Below are positions 52,045 through 60,698 of a stretch of 64,000 nt of DNA, in pieces. Numbering within the stretch: the first letter of the stretch is position 1; each line of letters opens with the position of its first letter. Origin of the DNA: Streptomyces sp. NRRL S-350 (GTDB lineage Bacteria; Actinomycetota; Actinomycetes; Streptomycetales; Streptomycetaceae); NCBI RefSeq assembly GCF_000719705.1, contig NZ_JOHO01000017.1, forward strand, positions 1-64,000, in the 5' to 3' direction. The notes beneath the pieces are model-generated. The model was not told where the DNA came from. It did not search any database and saw only the letters and a program-made list of their open reading frames with translations. Position numbers and translations under genes: made by a program.

Positions 52045-53301
52045 ATGCCCGCGAAGCCCCTGGCCGAGCTGGTCCGGTTCGCCCGCGCCAACTCGCCGTT
52101 CTACGCCGAGCTCTACCGCGACCTGCCCCCCGCCGTCGACCGGCTCGACCTGCTCCCCGTGATCGACCAGGCCGCGTTCTGGGCGGCCAACACCTGGCCC
52201 GACAACCGGGTCCTGACGGGCCCGCTCACCGACGCCGGCGTCTACCGGACCGGCGGCACCACCGGCGTCCCCAAGTTCTCGCCGTGGACCCGCACCGAGC
52301 ACGCCGACTCGGTGACCGCCTTCGGCGCCGGACTCGTCCGGGCCGGACTGCGGCCCGGACACCGGGTGGCCAACCTCTTCACCGCCGGCGAACTCTACGG
52401 CGGCTTCCTCTACATCGAGAACGCCCTGCACCACGCGCCGGTCGACAACGTCCGCCTCGGCGTCGGCGGCGCCGCGCCGGACCGCTACATCGCCGACCTG
52501 ATCCAGGCCTTCGGCGTCCAGGTACTGGCGGGCGAACCGATGAAGCTCAGCGCCGTCGCCGACTGCCTGGTCGGGCTCGGGAAGAGCGCCGAAGGGGTGG
52601 AACTGCTGCTGTTCGGCGGCGACCTGCTCTTCGCCGACCTGCGACCGCTGCTCTCCCGGGCCTTCCCGAACGCGGCCGTCGCGTCCGTCGGCTACGCCTC
52701 CAACGACGCCGGACTGGTCGGCGCGCCCGTCCCCGGGGACGACGTCCGGGTCCACGAGGCCTTCGCCGACCGCACCGTGGTGGAGCTGGTCGACGAGGCC
52801 ACCGGCGAGGCCGTCACCACCCCCGGCACGCCCGGCCGCGTCGTGGTCACCAACCTGTTCCGCACCCTGATGCCGATCCTGCGCTACCCGACCGGCGACC
52901 GCGCCGAGTGGGTGGACGGCGGATGCCGCCGCTTCCGCCTCCTCGGCCGCTCCACCGAGGGGGCCCGGGTGGGCACCGTCGCCCTGCCCACCGAGGAGAT
53001 CCGGGCCGTCCTGATCGCCGCCGACCCCGACCGGCACATCGCCGGGATGCAACTGGTGCAGCGCCGCTGGGACGGCCGGGACGGCGTGATCCTGCGCCTC
53101 GGCCACATCGAGCGGCCGCCGGCCGACCTCGCTGACCGGCTCGTCCGCGCCGTGTACGCCGCCTTGCCGCTCTACCCGTCGGAGGCCGACCTCGGCAGCA
53201 TCCACCACCTCACGGTCGAGTGGGTGCCGCGCTCGGAGCTGGTCACCAACCCGCGTACCGGCAAGCTCCAGCAGGTCCTGGACGAACGCCCGCGGACGTA
53301 G
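52045..53301 (+). CDS. PaaK-like adenylate-forming enzyme 2
   Basis: A 418-residue compact ANL enzyme. It opens LAELVRFARANSPFYAELYRDL, the usual PaaK N-terminus, then VYRTGGTTGVPKFSPW (P-loop), VASVGYASNDAGLVG in place of the Y-G-x-T-E block, LRYPTGDRAEW (A7), LLGRSTEGARVGTVALPTEEI, and ends LVTNPRTGKLQQV with the catalytic Lys. It differs enough from the PaaK-like enzyme two genes upstream to use another substrate. It begins 73 bases after the SDR stop, the last gene of the rightward operon. Confidence 0.87.
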   Translation: MPAKPLAELVRFARANSPFYAELYRDLPPAVDRLDLLPVIDQAAFWAANTWPDNRVLTGPLTDAGVYRTGGTTGVPKFSPWTRTEHADSVTAFGAGLVRAGLRPGHRVANLFTAGELYGGFLYIENALHHAPVDNVRLGVGGAAPDRYIADLIQAFGVQVLAGEPMKLSAVADCLVGLGKSAEGVELLLFGGDLLFADLRPLLSRAFPNAAVASVGYASNDAGLVGAPVPGDDVRVHEAFADRTVVELVDEATGEAVTTPGTPGRVVVTNLFRTLMPILRYPTGDRAEWVDGGCRRFRLLGRSTEGARVGTVALPTEEIRAVLIAADPDRHIAGMQLVQRRWDGRDGVILRLGHIERPPADLADRLVRAVYAALPLYPSEADLGSIHHLTVEWVPRSELVTNPRTGKLQQVLDERPRT

Positions 53302-53339
53302 GACGGGCAGCGGCGGGCCGGCCGCTCAGTCCGTCCGCG
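53291..53339. terminator. bidirectional terminator between convergent genes
   Basis: Nested inverted repeats: outer CGCGGACG (53291) / CGTCCGCG (53332), inner AGCGGC (53309) / GCCGCT (53321). They span the 24-base gap between the PaaK-like stop and the convergent thioesterase stop. Confidence 0.6.
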
Positions 53340-53736
53340 GCCGGCCGCCGATCGTCACGCTCTGCCCGCGGAACTCGGCAATCACCTTGCCGTCCGCCCG
53401 GCGCACCGTCACGTCGTAGATCCCGCTGCGGCCTGCCCGCGAGCGCTCCACCGCCTCGGCGACCAGTTCGTCGCCGACCGCCGCCGGGGCGAGGAAGACC
53501 ACCTGCGCCGCCTGGGCGACGGTCACCGGGCCGTGGCTGTTGCAGGCGTACGAGAACGCCGCATCGGCCAGCAGGAACAGGAAGCCGCCGTGCGCCGTGC
53601 CGTGCCCGTTCACCATCGTCGCGGCCACCGTCATCCGCATCACCGCGTGACCCGCGGACACCTCCTCCAGGGCGATGCCCAGCGTCCGGCTGGTCTCGTC
53701 GCGCTCGTACAGGGCGGCGGTCACGGGGTCGAGCAT
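53326..53736 (-). CDS. PaaI-type hotdog-fold thioesterase
   Basis: A 136-residue hotdog protein. MVNGHGTAHGGFLFLLADAAFSYACN holds the family H-G-G-x2-F-x-L-A-D-x-A block, with the catalytic Asp/Asn region, preceded by GHAVMRMTVAATM and followed by the strand VTVRRADGKVIAEFRG. PaaI enzymes hydrolyse aryl-CoA or hydroxyphenylacetyl-CoA thioesters. Its position directly after two PaaK-like ligase genes, convergent with them, suggests it clears stalled CoA esters of the same acid; that is inference, and it may equally be an unrelated phenylacetate gene. ATG 53736. Confidence 0.88.
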   Translation of the reverse strand: MLDPVTAALYERDETSRTLGIALEEVSAGHAVMRMTVAATMVNGHGTAHGGFLFLLADAAFSYACNSHGPVTVAQAAQVVFLAPAAVGDELVAEAVERSRAGRSGIYDVTVRRADGKVIAEFRGQSVTIGGRPRTD

Positions 53737-54530
53737 GGTGTCACGGTCCCTCCGTCGGCGGTGTGCGGCCCAGCGTAGGGGACGCGCCCCGGCCGGTCGC
53801 CCGTGGCCCCGTCAGCACCGGCCGACCGCAGCGGGGCAGCTGCCCGGGGGCCGCGGCGTGGCGTCGCTCGGTGGCGATCGGAGCCGCCGCCTGCACCCGC
53901 GGTTCGTCGATCTCGACGAGCCGCGCGAGACGTGGTTCTCGACCGTCTTCTCGGCGAGGTGGGGCCGCTCGCCGATCGCTCCGTCTTCGTCACCCCGCAC
54001 ACTTCCAGCGCGGCCCAGGGCCGAACGGCTCCATTGCACGCAGCTCCGTCCGCGCACCCCCTACGCGCGCCCCGTCCGCGCAGCTCTTCCGCGCACGGCC
54101 GTCGCCGCGCTCGGGCCGCGCTCGCCCGGCTGCGGAGGCGCGGTCGAGAACCACCGGAACGCCGCCCCTCGCACGCTCCCGAACACCCGGCCGGCGGACG
54201 TCCGCGCACCGCCCGGGGCCTGGGCGCCGCCCCTGCCGTCCACCGCCGCCGGCCGGCGCGGACCGGGCCGCGACCAGCCGGAACGCCGCCCGCACGCCAG
54301 TACGGAAGCATCCGCCGATCCCACCCCCGGACACCCGGGTCGTGCGGGCGGCGTGGCCGAACCGGCCCGATTCCGTGCCCTTCAGCGCCGACCGCCCGTC
54401 AAGTAGCCTGCGGCCCACCGACGGACCGCCCCGCGAGCCCTCCCGCCAACCCGCCTGCGCACCACCCCGCCCCGCGAACCACCCCGCCCCGCCCCCGCAG
54501 CACCGCCGACCACGCCCCGGAGGTACGCCG
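53737..54530. other. gene-free stretch with a decayed LuxR HTH remnant
   Basis: About 790 bases upstream of the SARP gene and the divergent thioesterase. A LuxR-type remnant lies at about 53840-53990 (separate entry). The rest (54000-54500) is GC-rich without family matches or good start sites; it should hold the SARP promoter, which I could not identify. Confidence 0.5.
53840..53990 (-). pseudogene. remnant of a LuxR-type HTH
   Basis: On the minus strand GAIGERPHLAEKTVENHVSR (53982-53923) matches the LuxR recognition region [EA]-I-[AG]-x-x-L-x-[LI]-[SA]-x-x-T-V-x-x-H-V. A shift of frame then gives LVEIDEPRVQAAAPIATERR, like the L-x-K-L-x-x-x-R-x-Q-A-A-x-x-A-T tail of NarL/LuxR proteins. No intact start or upstream domain remains. 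It is probably the end of a dead response regulator. Confidence 0.5.
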
Positions 54531-56399
54531 ATGCCCCTGGCCCTGCCCGCCGCCCCCGCCCGGCCGCGCTTCTCCGTCCTCGGCCCGCTCACCGGCGAGT
54601 CCGCCGGCCGCCCACTGGCCCTCGGGCCGTTGAAGCAGCGGCTGGTGCTGGCCGTGCTGCTGAGCCGCGCCAACGCGGCCGTCCCGGTCGACCTGCTCAC
54701 CGACGCGGTCTGGCCCGAGGAGCCGCCGCGCACCGCCCGCAAGAACCTCCAGGTCTACATCTGCACCCTGCGCACCCTGTTCGGCCGCGAGGACGGGCCC
54801 GACCGGCTGGTCCACTCGTCCGGTGGCTACCTGCTGCGGCTCGCCGAACCCGAGCTCGACCTCCTGCGGTTCCGCGCCCTCGCCCGGGCCGGCCGGGCCG
54901 CCGCCGACGGCGGCGCGCTCGCCCCCGCCGCCCGGCTGCTGCGTCAGGCGCTCGACCTGTGGCAGGGCCCGCCGCTCGCCGACCTGCGCTCCTCGCCCGC
55001 CGTCGACACCGAGGCGCGGCGCCTGGAGGCCCGCTGCCTGGGCGTCCACGAGGACTGGGCGGAGACCGAGTTGGAACTCGGCAACGCCAGGGCCGTGGCC
55101 GAGGAGCTGGCCGAACTCGCCGAGCGCCACCCGCTGCGCGAGCGGCTCCAGGCCGCCCGGATGAACGCCCTCCACCTCTGCGGTCGACAGGCCGAGGCCC
55201 TGGCCGTCTATGACACCCACCGCCAGCTGCTCGCACGGGAGTTGGGTCTGGAACCGAGCCCCGCCCTGACCGCCCGCTACCGCGAGCTGCTCACCCGCGG
55301 CCGGACCGGGCCCGCCGCGGCCCGCGCGGAGCGCACCGCCGCCCCGAACGGCGCCCTGCTGCCCGCGGACACCGCCGACTTCACCGGGAGGACGGCCGAA
55401 CTGCGTGCGCTGGTCGACGAGTTGGGTACCGGCAACGGACGCGTCGCGGTGCTCTCCGGCCCGGCCGGCAGCGGCAAGACCGCGCTCGCCGTGCACACCG
55501 GCCACCTGCTCGCCGACCGCTTCCCGGACGGCAGGCTGCTCGTCCGGCTGCGCACCGCCGACGGCGCCCCGCGCCCGCTGCCCGAGGTGCTGGCCGAACT
55601 CGCCTCCCTCACCGCCCGGTCGACCGCCACCACCTCGACCGCCACCACCTCGACCGCCCCGGCCGACTCCGGGCCGGCGGACCCCGGACAGGCCGCCGCG
55701 CTGTGGCGCGCCTCCCTCGCCGGGCGCCGGATGCTGCTGGTCCTGGACGACGCCCCCGGCGAGGCCGTGGTCCGGGAGCTGCTGCCGGGCTCCGGCCCGA
55801 GCGCCGTCCTGGTCACCTCCCGCAGCCAGCTCGCCGGCCTCGCCTCGGTGCGCCGCGTCCCCGTCCCGCCGCTGGCTCCCGCCGAGGCCCTGGCCCTGCT
55901 GGGCCGCATCGTCGGCACCGGCCGGCTCGGCACCGACCGTGCGGCCGCCGCCCGGATCGTGGACGCCTGCGGGCTGCTGCCGCTCGCCGTACGGGTGGCC
56001 GGCACCCGGCTCGCCGTGCTGCGCCACCTCCCGCTCGCCGAGTACGCGGCCCGGCTGGAGGACCCGGCGGGGGCCCTGGACGAACTGGTCGCCGGGGACG
56101 TCACCGTCCGCGCCCGGCTGGACTCCGGCTGGCAGGACCTCACCGACCAGGGCCGCCTGGCCCTCGCCCGGCTCGCCGCCCTACCGCTGTCCCTGCTGTT
56201 CACCCTCCCCGAGGCCGCCACCGCGCTCGGCCGCCCCGAACACCTCGCCCTGCGCACGCTCGAATCGCTCACCGACACCGGAGCGGTCACCTCGCCCACC
56301 GGCGAGGTCACCGCCCACGCCGCCCTGTACGCCCTCCCCCGGCTGACCCAGCTGCACGCCCGGGAGCGCGCGGCGGCCTGCCTCGACGCCGTCTCCTGA
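54531..56399 (+). CDS. SARP-family regulator with NB-ARC domain (no TPR)
   Basis: A 622-residue regulator. The winged-helix DNA-binding domain (about 12-100) reads FSVLGPLTGESAGRPL, GPLKQRLVLAVLLSRANAAV and TAVWPEEPP-like LTDAVWPEEPPRTARKNLQ. The activation domain (about 105-250) ends LARELGLEPSPALTARYRELL. The NTPase domain has P-loop LSGPAGSGKTALA (about 308-320), RMLLVLDDAPG and GLLPLAVRVAGTRLAVL. It lacks the C-terminal TPR block of AfsR. GGAGG lies seven bases before ATG 54531. It sits between the ligase operon and the lanthipeptide operon and may control either or both. A TATTS repeat lies within the NTPase linker. Confidence 0.92.
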   Translation: MPLALPAAPARPRFSVLGPLTGESAGRPLALGPLKQRLVLAVLLSRANAAVPVDLLTDAVWPEEPPRTARKNLQVYICTLRTLFGREDGPDRLVHSSGGYLLRLAEPELDLLRFRALARAGRAAADGGALAPAARLLRQALDLWQGPPLADLRSSPAVDTEARRLEARCLGVHEDWAETELELGNARAVAEELAELAERHPLRERLQAARMNALHLCGRQAEALAVYDTHRQLLARELGLEPSPALTARYRELLTRGRTGPAAARAERTAAPNGALLPADTADFTGRTAELRALVDELGTGNGRVAVLSGPAGSGKTALAVHTGHLLADRFPDGRLLVRLRTADGAPRPLPEVLAELASLTARSTATTSTATTSTAPADSGPADPGQAAALWRASLAGRRMLLVLDDAPGEAVVRELLPGSGPSAVLVTSRSQLAGLASVRRVPVPPLAPAEALALLGRIVGTGRLGTDRAAAARIVDACGLLPLAVRVAGTRLAVLRHLPLAEYAARLEDPAGALDELVAGDVTVRARLDSGWQDLTDQGRLALARLAALPLSLLFTLPEAATALGRPEHLALRTLESLTDTGAVTSPTGEVTAHAALYALPRLTQLHARERAAACLDAVS

Positions 56400-56475
56400 C
56401 GCCGCGCCGGGCCCCGCGCGCCGGGCCCGGCTCCGAGCCCCGCGCCGGGCCCCGGGCCGGGCGACCGGCGCGGCG
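56400..56475. terminator. extended GC hairpin between SARP and lanKC stops
   Basis: Perfect 11-bp arms CGCCGCGCCGG (56400-56410) and CCGGCGCGGCG (56465-56475) enclose a 54-base GC-rich interior with further GCCCCGCGC/GCGCCGGGC pairing. It separates two convergent genes. Confidence 0.65.
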
Positions 56476-56482
56476 CGGAGCC

Positions 56483-59020
56483 TCAGCCCAGCGTCAGCAG
56501 GTCCAGCACGTCACCCCGCCCGCGTTCCAGCCCCCACAGCCCGAGGAGTGCCCCCGCCGCCCCGGTGTGCAGGTCCGCCGAGAAGCGCCGCAGCCGCATC
56601 CCCGGCACCAGCAGGCCCTCCGGCCGGGCCACCAGGTGCCACTGCAGGCGCGCCACCTGCCCGGCCACGGCCTCCGCCGGCCCGCCCAGCCGGTCCAGCG
56701 CGAGCGTCAGGCCGACCCGCCCGCGGAACAGCCCCGGCTCCCGGACGAACCCGGGCGCGCAGACCGTCCGGACGTCCGCCAGGAACGCCTCCCCGCCGGG
56801 CAGTTCGGCCGTCTCCAGGAACTCCCGCACCACCAGGGCGATGCCGCTGCTCCCCCGGTCCAGGTACGCCAGCCGCCGCCCCGCCTCCAGCACCTGCACC
56901 GAGCCGTCCGGCACCCGCACGCACTGCGCCGTGGCCCGCTCCAGCGCGGTCCGCGCCGAGTCCAGCAGCCACCGCTCGCCGGTCCGCCGGTACAGCCTCA
57001 GGTGGAGGAGCGCGATGCCCGCCAGGCCGTACAGCAGGCCGGCCGCGGTCGGCGCGTCCAGCCCGGCCACCGCCTCGCCCCGGACCACCGCCGCCAGCTC
57101 GCAGGCGTCGGCCAGCGCGTCCGCCGAGGCCCGCCGGCTGCCCAGCGCCTCCGCCAGCCGCAGCCGGGCGAGCGCGGCACCGGCCCGGCCGCCGAACAAC
57201 CCGACCCCGCGGGCCGGTCGGGCCCCGCGCGCCCGTTCGAGCAGTTCCTCCGCCGCCTCCGGCCGCCCCACCCGGGCCAGCACCACGGCGGTGCCCAGCG
57301 GGCCCTCGTACAGCCCGCCCGTGCCGGGCCGGGCACCGCGCCGGCGCAGCGCCGCGACCAGCCAGTCCGCGTACTCCTGCGGCCAGTCGGCGCCCGCCCG
57401 GTGCAGCGCGTACAGCACCCCGGCCGCACCGTGCGCGACGCCCGTCCCGCCGTCGGCGAACCCGGCCACGTCCCCCGGGAAGAGCCGGTCCGGCCGGTCC
57501 GGGGTGGCGCCCGCGTGGATCCCCGCGGCCAGTTCCCGCCGCGCCGGCGCCCAGGACGGCCCGGCCAGCAGCTCCCGGCCCCGCCGCTCGCTCACCGACT
57601 CCGCCGCCGCCATCGCCGCCGATGTCCCCGGTCGCACCGGCCCCTCCTCCGGTCCGAGCCCGAACCACTCCCGTGCCCGCCGCTCCAGCGCCGGCAGCTT
57701 GCCGGGGTCGCGGTCGGCCAGCTCCAGCACCGGCATCAGCAGCATCAGCCACGTGGTCCACAGCATGTGGCGGTCCGCCCCGGCACCGTCGAGCCCGGCC
57801 GGGATCCCCGGCCCGCCCGCGCCGGCCGTCGGCACCCGCCGGTCGTCCAGCGGCGCCGCGTACTCGAAGTCCACCAGCACCACCGACCCGTCCGGCCGGA
57901 GCACCACGTTGGCCGGGTGCAGGTCCCCGAACCGCACGCCCCGCGCGTGGAGCGCGTCGAGCGCCGTCTCCAGGCCGGCGACCACCCCGCCCACCCAGGC
58001 GGCGTACTCGGCACGCTGCTCGGCGGTGCAGTCCTGGTGCACCAGCGGGTAGCGCCGGATCGCCTCGGCGAACAGCTGGACACCCTCGATGTGCTCCTGC
58101 ACCAGGAAGGTGTGCTCCCACACCGTCCGCACCTCGTGCAGCCGGGGCACGCAGTCCAGCCCGGCGAGCCGCTCCAGCGCCCACCGCTCGCGCCGCAGCC
58201 GGGTCAGCGCGTCCGCGCCGGCCGCGTCCAGCCCGGCGTACGGGCGGGCCTCGCGCAGCACCACCCGCTCCCCGGTGTCCCGGCGCTCGGCCAGGTAGAT
58301 CCCGCCGGCGTTGGAGAACTGCAGCACGTCGAGGATCCGGTACGGCAGCTCCCCGACGGCCGCGTCCCGCGCGGCCAGGTGCGGGCGCAGCGCCTCGGGG
58401 AGCCGCACCCACGCCGGCAGCCGGAAGGCCGGCTCGCGCGAGTCCGGCACCAGGGCGCCGGACCGGTCCCGCAGGGCGGGTACCGGCCGACCGGCCCCGT
58501 CCTCGCACCACAGTTCGACGAACGCCCCGTAGCGGGCGTACACCGGGGCGGTGCCGATCCGCAGGTCGGTCAACACGTACGGCCCCGGGCGGCCGTCCAG
58601 CGCCGTCGACAACTCCCCGGCCAGTTCGAGGAACTGCTCCTCGGAGCCCGGGTACACGGTGACGAACTTGCCACTGCTCCCGCGCCCCGCGAACTTGCCG
58701 TTCGCCACCCGCAGCGCCGCCGGGCCGCGCAGGAACTTGAACGCCACCCGCCGCGCGGCACAGATCCGCGCGACCACCTCCAGCGTCTCCTCGGCGCCCT
58801 CCTCGACCGCCGACACGTGCAGCTTCCAGCCCTGTTCCGGCTGGTGGACCCCGTCGGGCCGCAGCACCGTCCACAGGCCCCGGTGCTCGCGGCGCCAGCC
58901 GTCGGCCGGCTCGCCGAGCCCCAGCGCGTAGCGGCTCGTCCGGTCGCGCAGCCGGCCGGGGGTGTCGTAGTACGTCGGGTCGGCGAGGCAGTACAGCTGG
59001 GTCTCGTGGGCGCCGGCCAT
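56483..59020 (-). CDS. class III lanthionine synthetase LanKC
   Basis: An 845-residue three-domain enzyme that dehydrates Ser/Thr and closes (methyl)lanthionine or labionin rings. The lyase domain (1-200) has VAFKFLRGP then FAGRGSSGKFVTVYP (110-124). The kinase domain (about 225-510) has a glycine loop SNAGGIYLAERR, VVLREARPYAG, the catalytic loop RFGDLHPANVVL and VLVDFEYA. The LanC-like cyclase (about 530-845) has GVAHGAAGVLYAL, GLYEGPLGTAVVL, GLLYGLAGIALLHL and RFSADLHTGAAGALLGLWG. The Cys-His zinc ligands of LanC are absent, which defines class III (LanKC) rather than class IV (LanL). It lies downstream of the MFS exporter and precursor gene on the same strand, so it processes that 65-residue peptide. 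Confidence 0.93.
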   Translation of the reverse strand: MAGAHETQLYCLADPTYYDTPGRLRDRTSRYALGLGEPADGWRREHRGLWTVLRPDGVHQPEQGWKLHVSAVEEGAEETLEVVARICAARRVAFKFLRGPAALRVANGKFAGRGSSGKFVTVYPGSEEQFLELAGELSTALDGRPGPYVLTDLRIGTAPVYARYGAFVELWCEDGAGRPVPALRDRSGALVPDSREPAFRLPAWVRLPEALRPHLAARDAAVGELPYRILDVLQFSNAGGIYLAERRDTGERVVLREARPYAGLDAAGADALTRLRRERWALERLAGLDCVPRLHEVRTVWEHTFLVQEHIEGVQLFAEAIRRYPLVHQDCTAEQRAEYAAWVGGVVAGLETALDALHARGVRFGDLHPANVVLRPDGSVVLVDFEYAAPLDDRRVPTAGAGGPGIPAGLDGAGADRHMLWTTWLMLLMPVLELADRDPGKLPALERRAREWFGLGPEEGPVRPGTSAAMAAAESVSERRGRELLAGPSWAPARRELAAGIHAGATPDRPDRLFPGDVAGFADGGTGVAHGAAGVLYALHRAGADWPQEYADWLVAALRRRGARPGTGGLYEGPLGTAVVLARVGRPEAAEELLERARGARPARGVGLFGGRAGAALARLRLAEALGSRRASADALADACELAAVVRGEAVAGLDAPTAAGLLYGLAGIALLHLRLYRRTGERWLLDSARTALERATAQCVRVPDGSVQVLEAGRRLAYLDRGSSGIALVVREFLETAELPGGEAFLADVRTVCAPGFVREPGLFRGRVGLTLALDRLGGPAEAVAGQVARLQWHLVARPEGLLVPGMRLRRFSADLHTGAAGALLGLWGLERGRGDVLDLLTLG

Positions 59021-59107
59021 GGCGCGCCTCCTTCCGGAGCGGTTCGGACGGCCGGCTCGGACGCGGAGTCGGCCGGCTGGGCTCGGACGCGGGGCGGACG
59101 GCCGGGC

Positions 59108-60328
59108 TCAGACCGCCGGCCCCGGCGCCGGTCCGCGCCGCACCGGCGGCGCCCAGGTCACCACCGCCGCGCAGAGCGCGATGGCGAGTGCCAGCAGGGC
59201 GAAGGTGCGGGTGCCGCCGACCGAGCCGAGCAGGGTGCCGCCCACCAGCGGGCCGAACGGCTGGACCAGGGTGGAGAGGAAGGCGGCGGCGCTCTGCACC
59301 CGGCCGATCCGGTCGGGCGGCGCGGCGAGCAGCATGCCGGAGACGAAGCCGATGCTGGCGACGGTGGACAGGCACATGCAGGCCGCGCAGAGCAGCCCGA
59401 TCAGCAGGGGCACCCTGGTCAGCACCAGCACGCCGGCCGTCAGCGCGCAGGCCCAGCACGCGAGCGCCACCAGGCTGCCGTCCCGCGCCCGTGCGCCCAG
59501 CCTCGGGGCGAGCAGCGCGCCGGCCAGGGCGCCGGCCGCGGTGCAGGAGACCACCGTGCCGCCGCCGACGCCGGAGCGGCCGCCGTCGGAGGCGACGGCC
59601 AGGGTGGCGAACATCAGCGCGCTGAACGCGAAGTTCATCCCCAGGCCGAAGACCAGCAGCAGGGTCCGCAGGTAGGGCTGGTGCCAGACGAAGGACAGGC
59701 CGGCGGTCAACTCCCGTCTGCTGAAAACCGATCCGCTCTTCTCGCCGGGCGCCGAGCGGGTCCGCATCAGAGCCACGCAGACCGTGGACAGCAGCAGCCC
59801 GATGCCCTCGGCGAGGAACGGCAGCACCGGGTGCCAGGCGAACAGCGCGCCGCCGCCGAGCGGTCCGACCAGCCGGGCCGCGGCGCCGCGCGCCTGCATC
59901 CGGGACGAGGCCGCGCGGGCCTGTTCGCGCGGCACCACCGCGCGCAGCAGGCCCCCGGCGGCGGGCCCGTAGACGCTGGAGATCAGCGCCCCGGCTGCCG
60001 CGACCAGCAGGACCAGCGGCAGCGGGGCGTGCCCCCGCAGCACGGCGACGACCAGGGCGCCGACGGCGAGCAGGCTGACGACGTCGCAGACCCGCATCAG
60101 GCGGCGGCGCTCGATCCGGTCGGCGAGCACGCCGCCGGGCAGCATGGTGAGCAGCAGCGCGCCGACCGAGACGGTGCCGACGGCGCCCGCCCGGACGGCC
60201 GATCCGGTCTCCCGCAGGACGAGCAACGGCAGGGCGATCGACGCGAGTTGGGAGCCGAGCGAGGCCAGCAGGCCGCCGGCCCAGAGCAGCCGGAAGTCCC
60301 GGTTGCGGGCGAGCGGGGTGGGCTCCAT
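59108..60328 (-). CDS. MFS exporter of the lanthipeptide operon
   Basis: A 406-residue protein with about 12 predicted membrane spans, beginning RNRDFRLLWAGGLLASLGSQ. GGVLADRIERRRLMRV is the loop 2-3 MFS motif. The family is the enterobactin/macrolide-exporter-like MFS_3 group. It lies between precursor and LanKC genes on the same strand; class III operons more often use ABC transporters, so an MFS carrier here is a variation. It probably exports the modified peptide; an unrelated drug-efflux role is the alternative. ATG 60328 has GGAGG-like AGGACGG upstream. Confidence 0.9.
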   Translation of the reverse strand: MEPTPLARNRDFRLLWAGGLLASLGSQLASIALPLLVLRETGSAVRAGAVGTVSVGALLLTMLPGGVLADRIERRRLMRVCDVVSLLAVGALVVAVLRGHAPLPLVLLVAAAGALISSVYGPAAGGLLRAVVPREQARAASSRMQARGAAARLVGPLGGGALFAWHPVLPFLAEGIGLLLSTVCVALMRTRSAPGEKSGSVFSRRELTAGLSFVWHQPYLRTLLLVFGLGMNFAFSALMFATLAVASDGGRSGVGGGTVVSCTAAGALAGALLAPRLGARARDGSLVALACWACALTAGVLVLTRVPLLIGLLCAACMCLSTVASIGFVSGMLLAAPPDRIGRVQSAAAFLSTLVQPFGPLVGGTLLGSVGGTRTFALLALAIALCAAVVTWAPPVRRGPAPGPAV

Positions 60329-60500
60329 GGCCGTCCTCCGTGGTGGGGTGGTGGCGGACCGGGCCGGGGCGGCCCGGCGTCGACGGGCCGCCCGGGAGCC
60401 CAGCGCTACGGCCGGCGGCCGGGGCGGTGGTGCGCCCGCCCCGCGCCCGCGCCCGGTCCGGCGGGCGGCCCGGCGGGCGGCCCGGTGACGACCGGCGTCG

Positions 60501-60698
60501 TCAGGCGGAGGTCTCGGCGCCCGCCACGTAGCTGATCAGGCTGAAGCAGTTGCCGTCGGAGGCCTCGGCGAGCATCTTCATCGACTGCAGGTCCAGGACG
60601 TTCGCGGCGTGCGCCTCGACCTCCGGGGTCTCCTCGCCGTTCTCGACGACGTTCTCGCCGACGTTGTGCCCGATGCCCTGGTCGATGTTCTCAGCCAT
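60501..60698 (-). CDS. class III lanthipeptide precursor peptide
   Basis: A 65-residue acidic peptide with an excellent ribosome site (GGAGGGGAG, seven bases before ATG 60698). The leader (about 1-44) is Asn/Glu-rich and carries VLDLQSMKML at 34-43, matching the hydrophobic-x-D-L-Q helix that LanKC enzymes recognise. The C-terminal core is about 46-65: Ser47, Cys51, Ser53, Ser56, Thr63 and Ser64. Only one cysteine is present, so at most one thioether can form (Ser47 to Cys51, or a downstream Ser), and the SxxSx(2-5)C labionin pattern is not obvious. It is first in the operon, upstream of the exporter and LanKC. The leader protease is not encoded nearby. Confidence 0.88.
   Translation of the reverse strand: MAENIDQGIGHNVGENVVENGEETPEVEAHAANVLDLQSMKMLAEASDGNCFSLISYVAGAETSA

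Noticed and set aside
56483..59020. Calling the synthetase class IV (LanL)
   Set aside because: The cyclase domain lacks the Cys-Cys/His zinc ligands, and the N-terminal lyase-kinase order with a D-L-Q leader fits class III.
55703..60535. A 1610-codon open frame on the + strand across lanKC, the MFS gene and the precursor region
   Set aside because: It is antisense to well-supported genes with clear motifs, its composition is Arg/Pro/Gly/Ala low complexity, and it has no family features. It is an artefact of very high GC.
60501..60698. Assigning the precursor as a SapB/RamS homologue
   Set aside because: RamS cores have two cysteines and repeated Leu-rich rings; this core has one cysteine and a different sequence, and no Ram ABC transporter or RamR gene is present.
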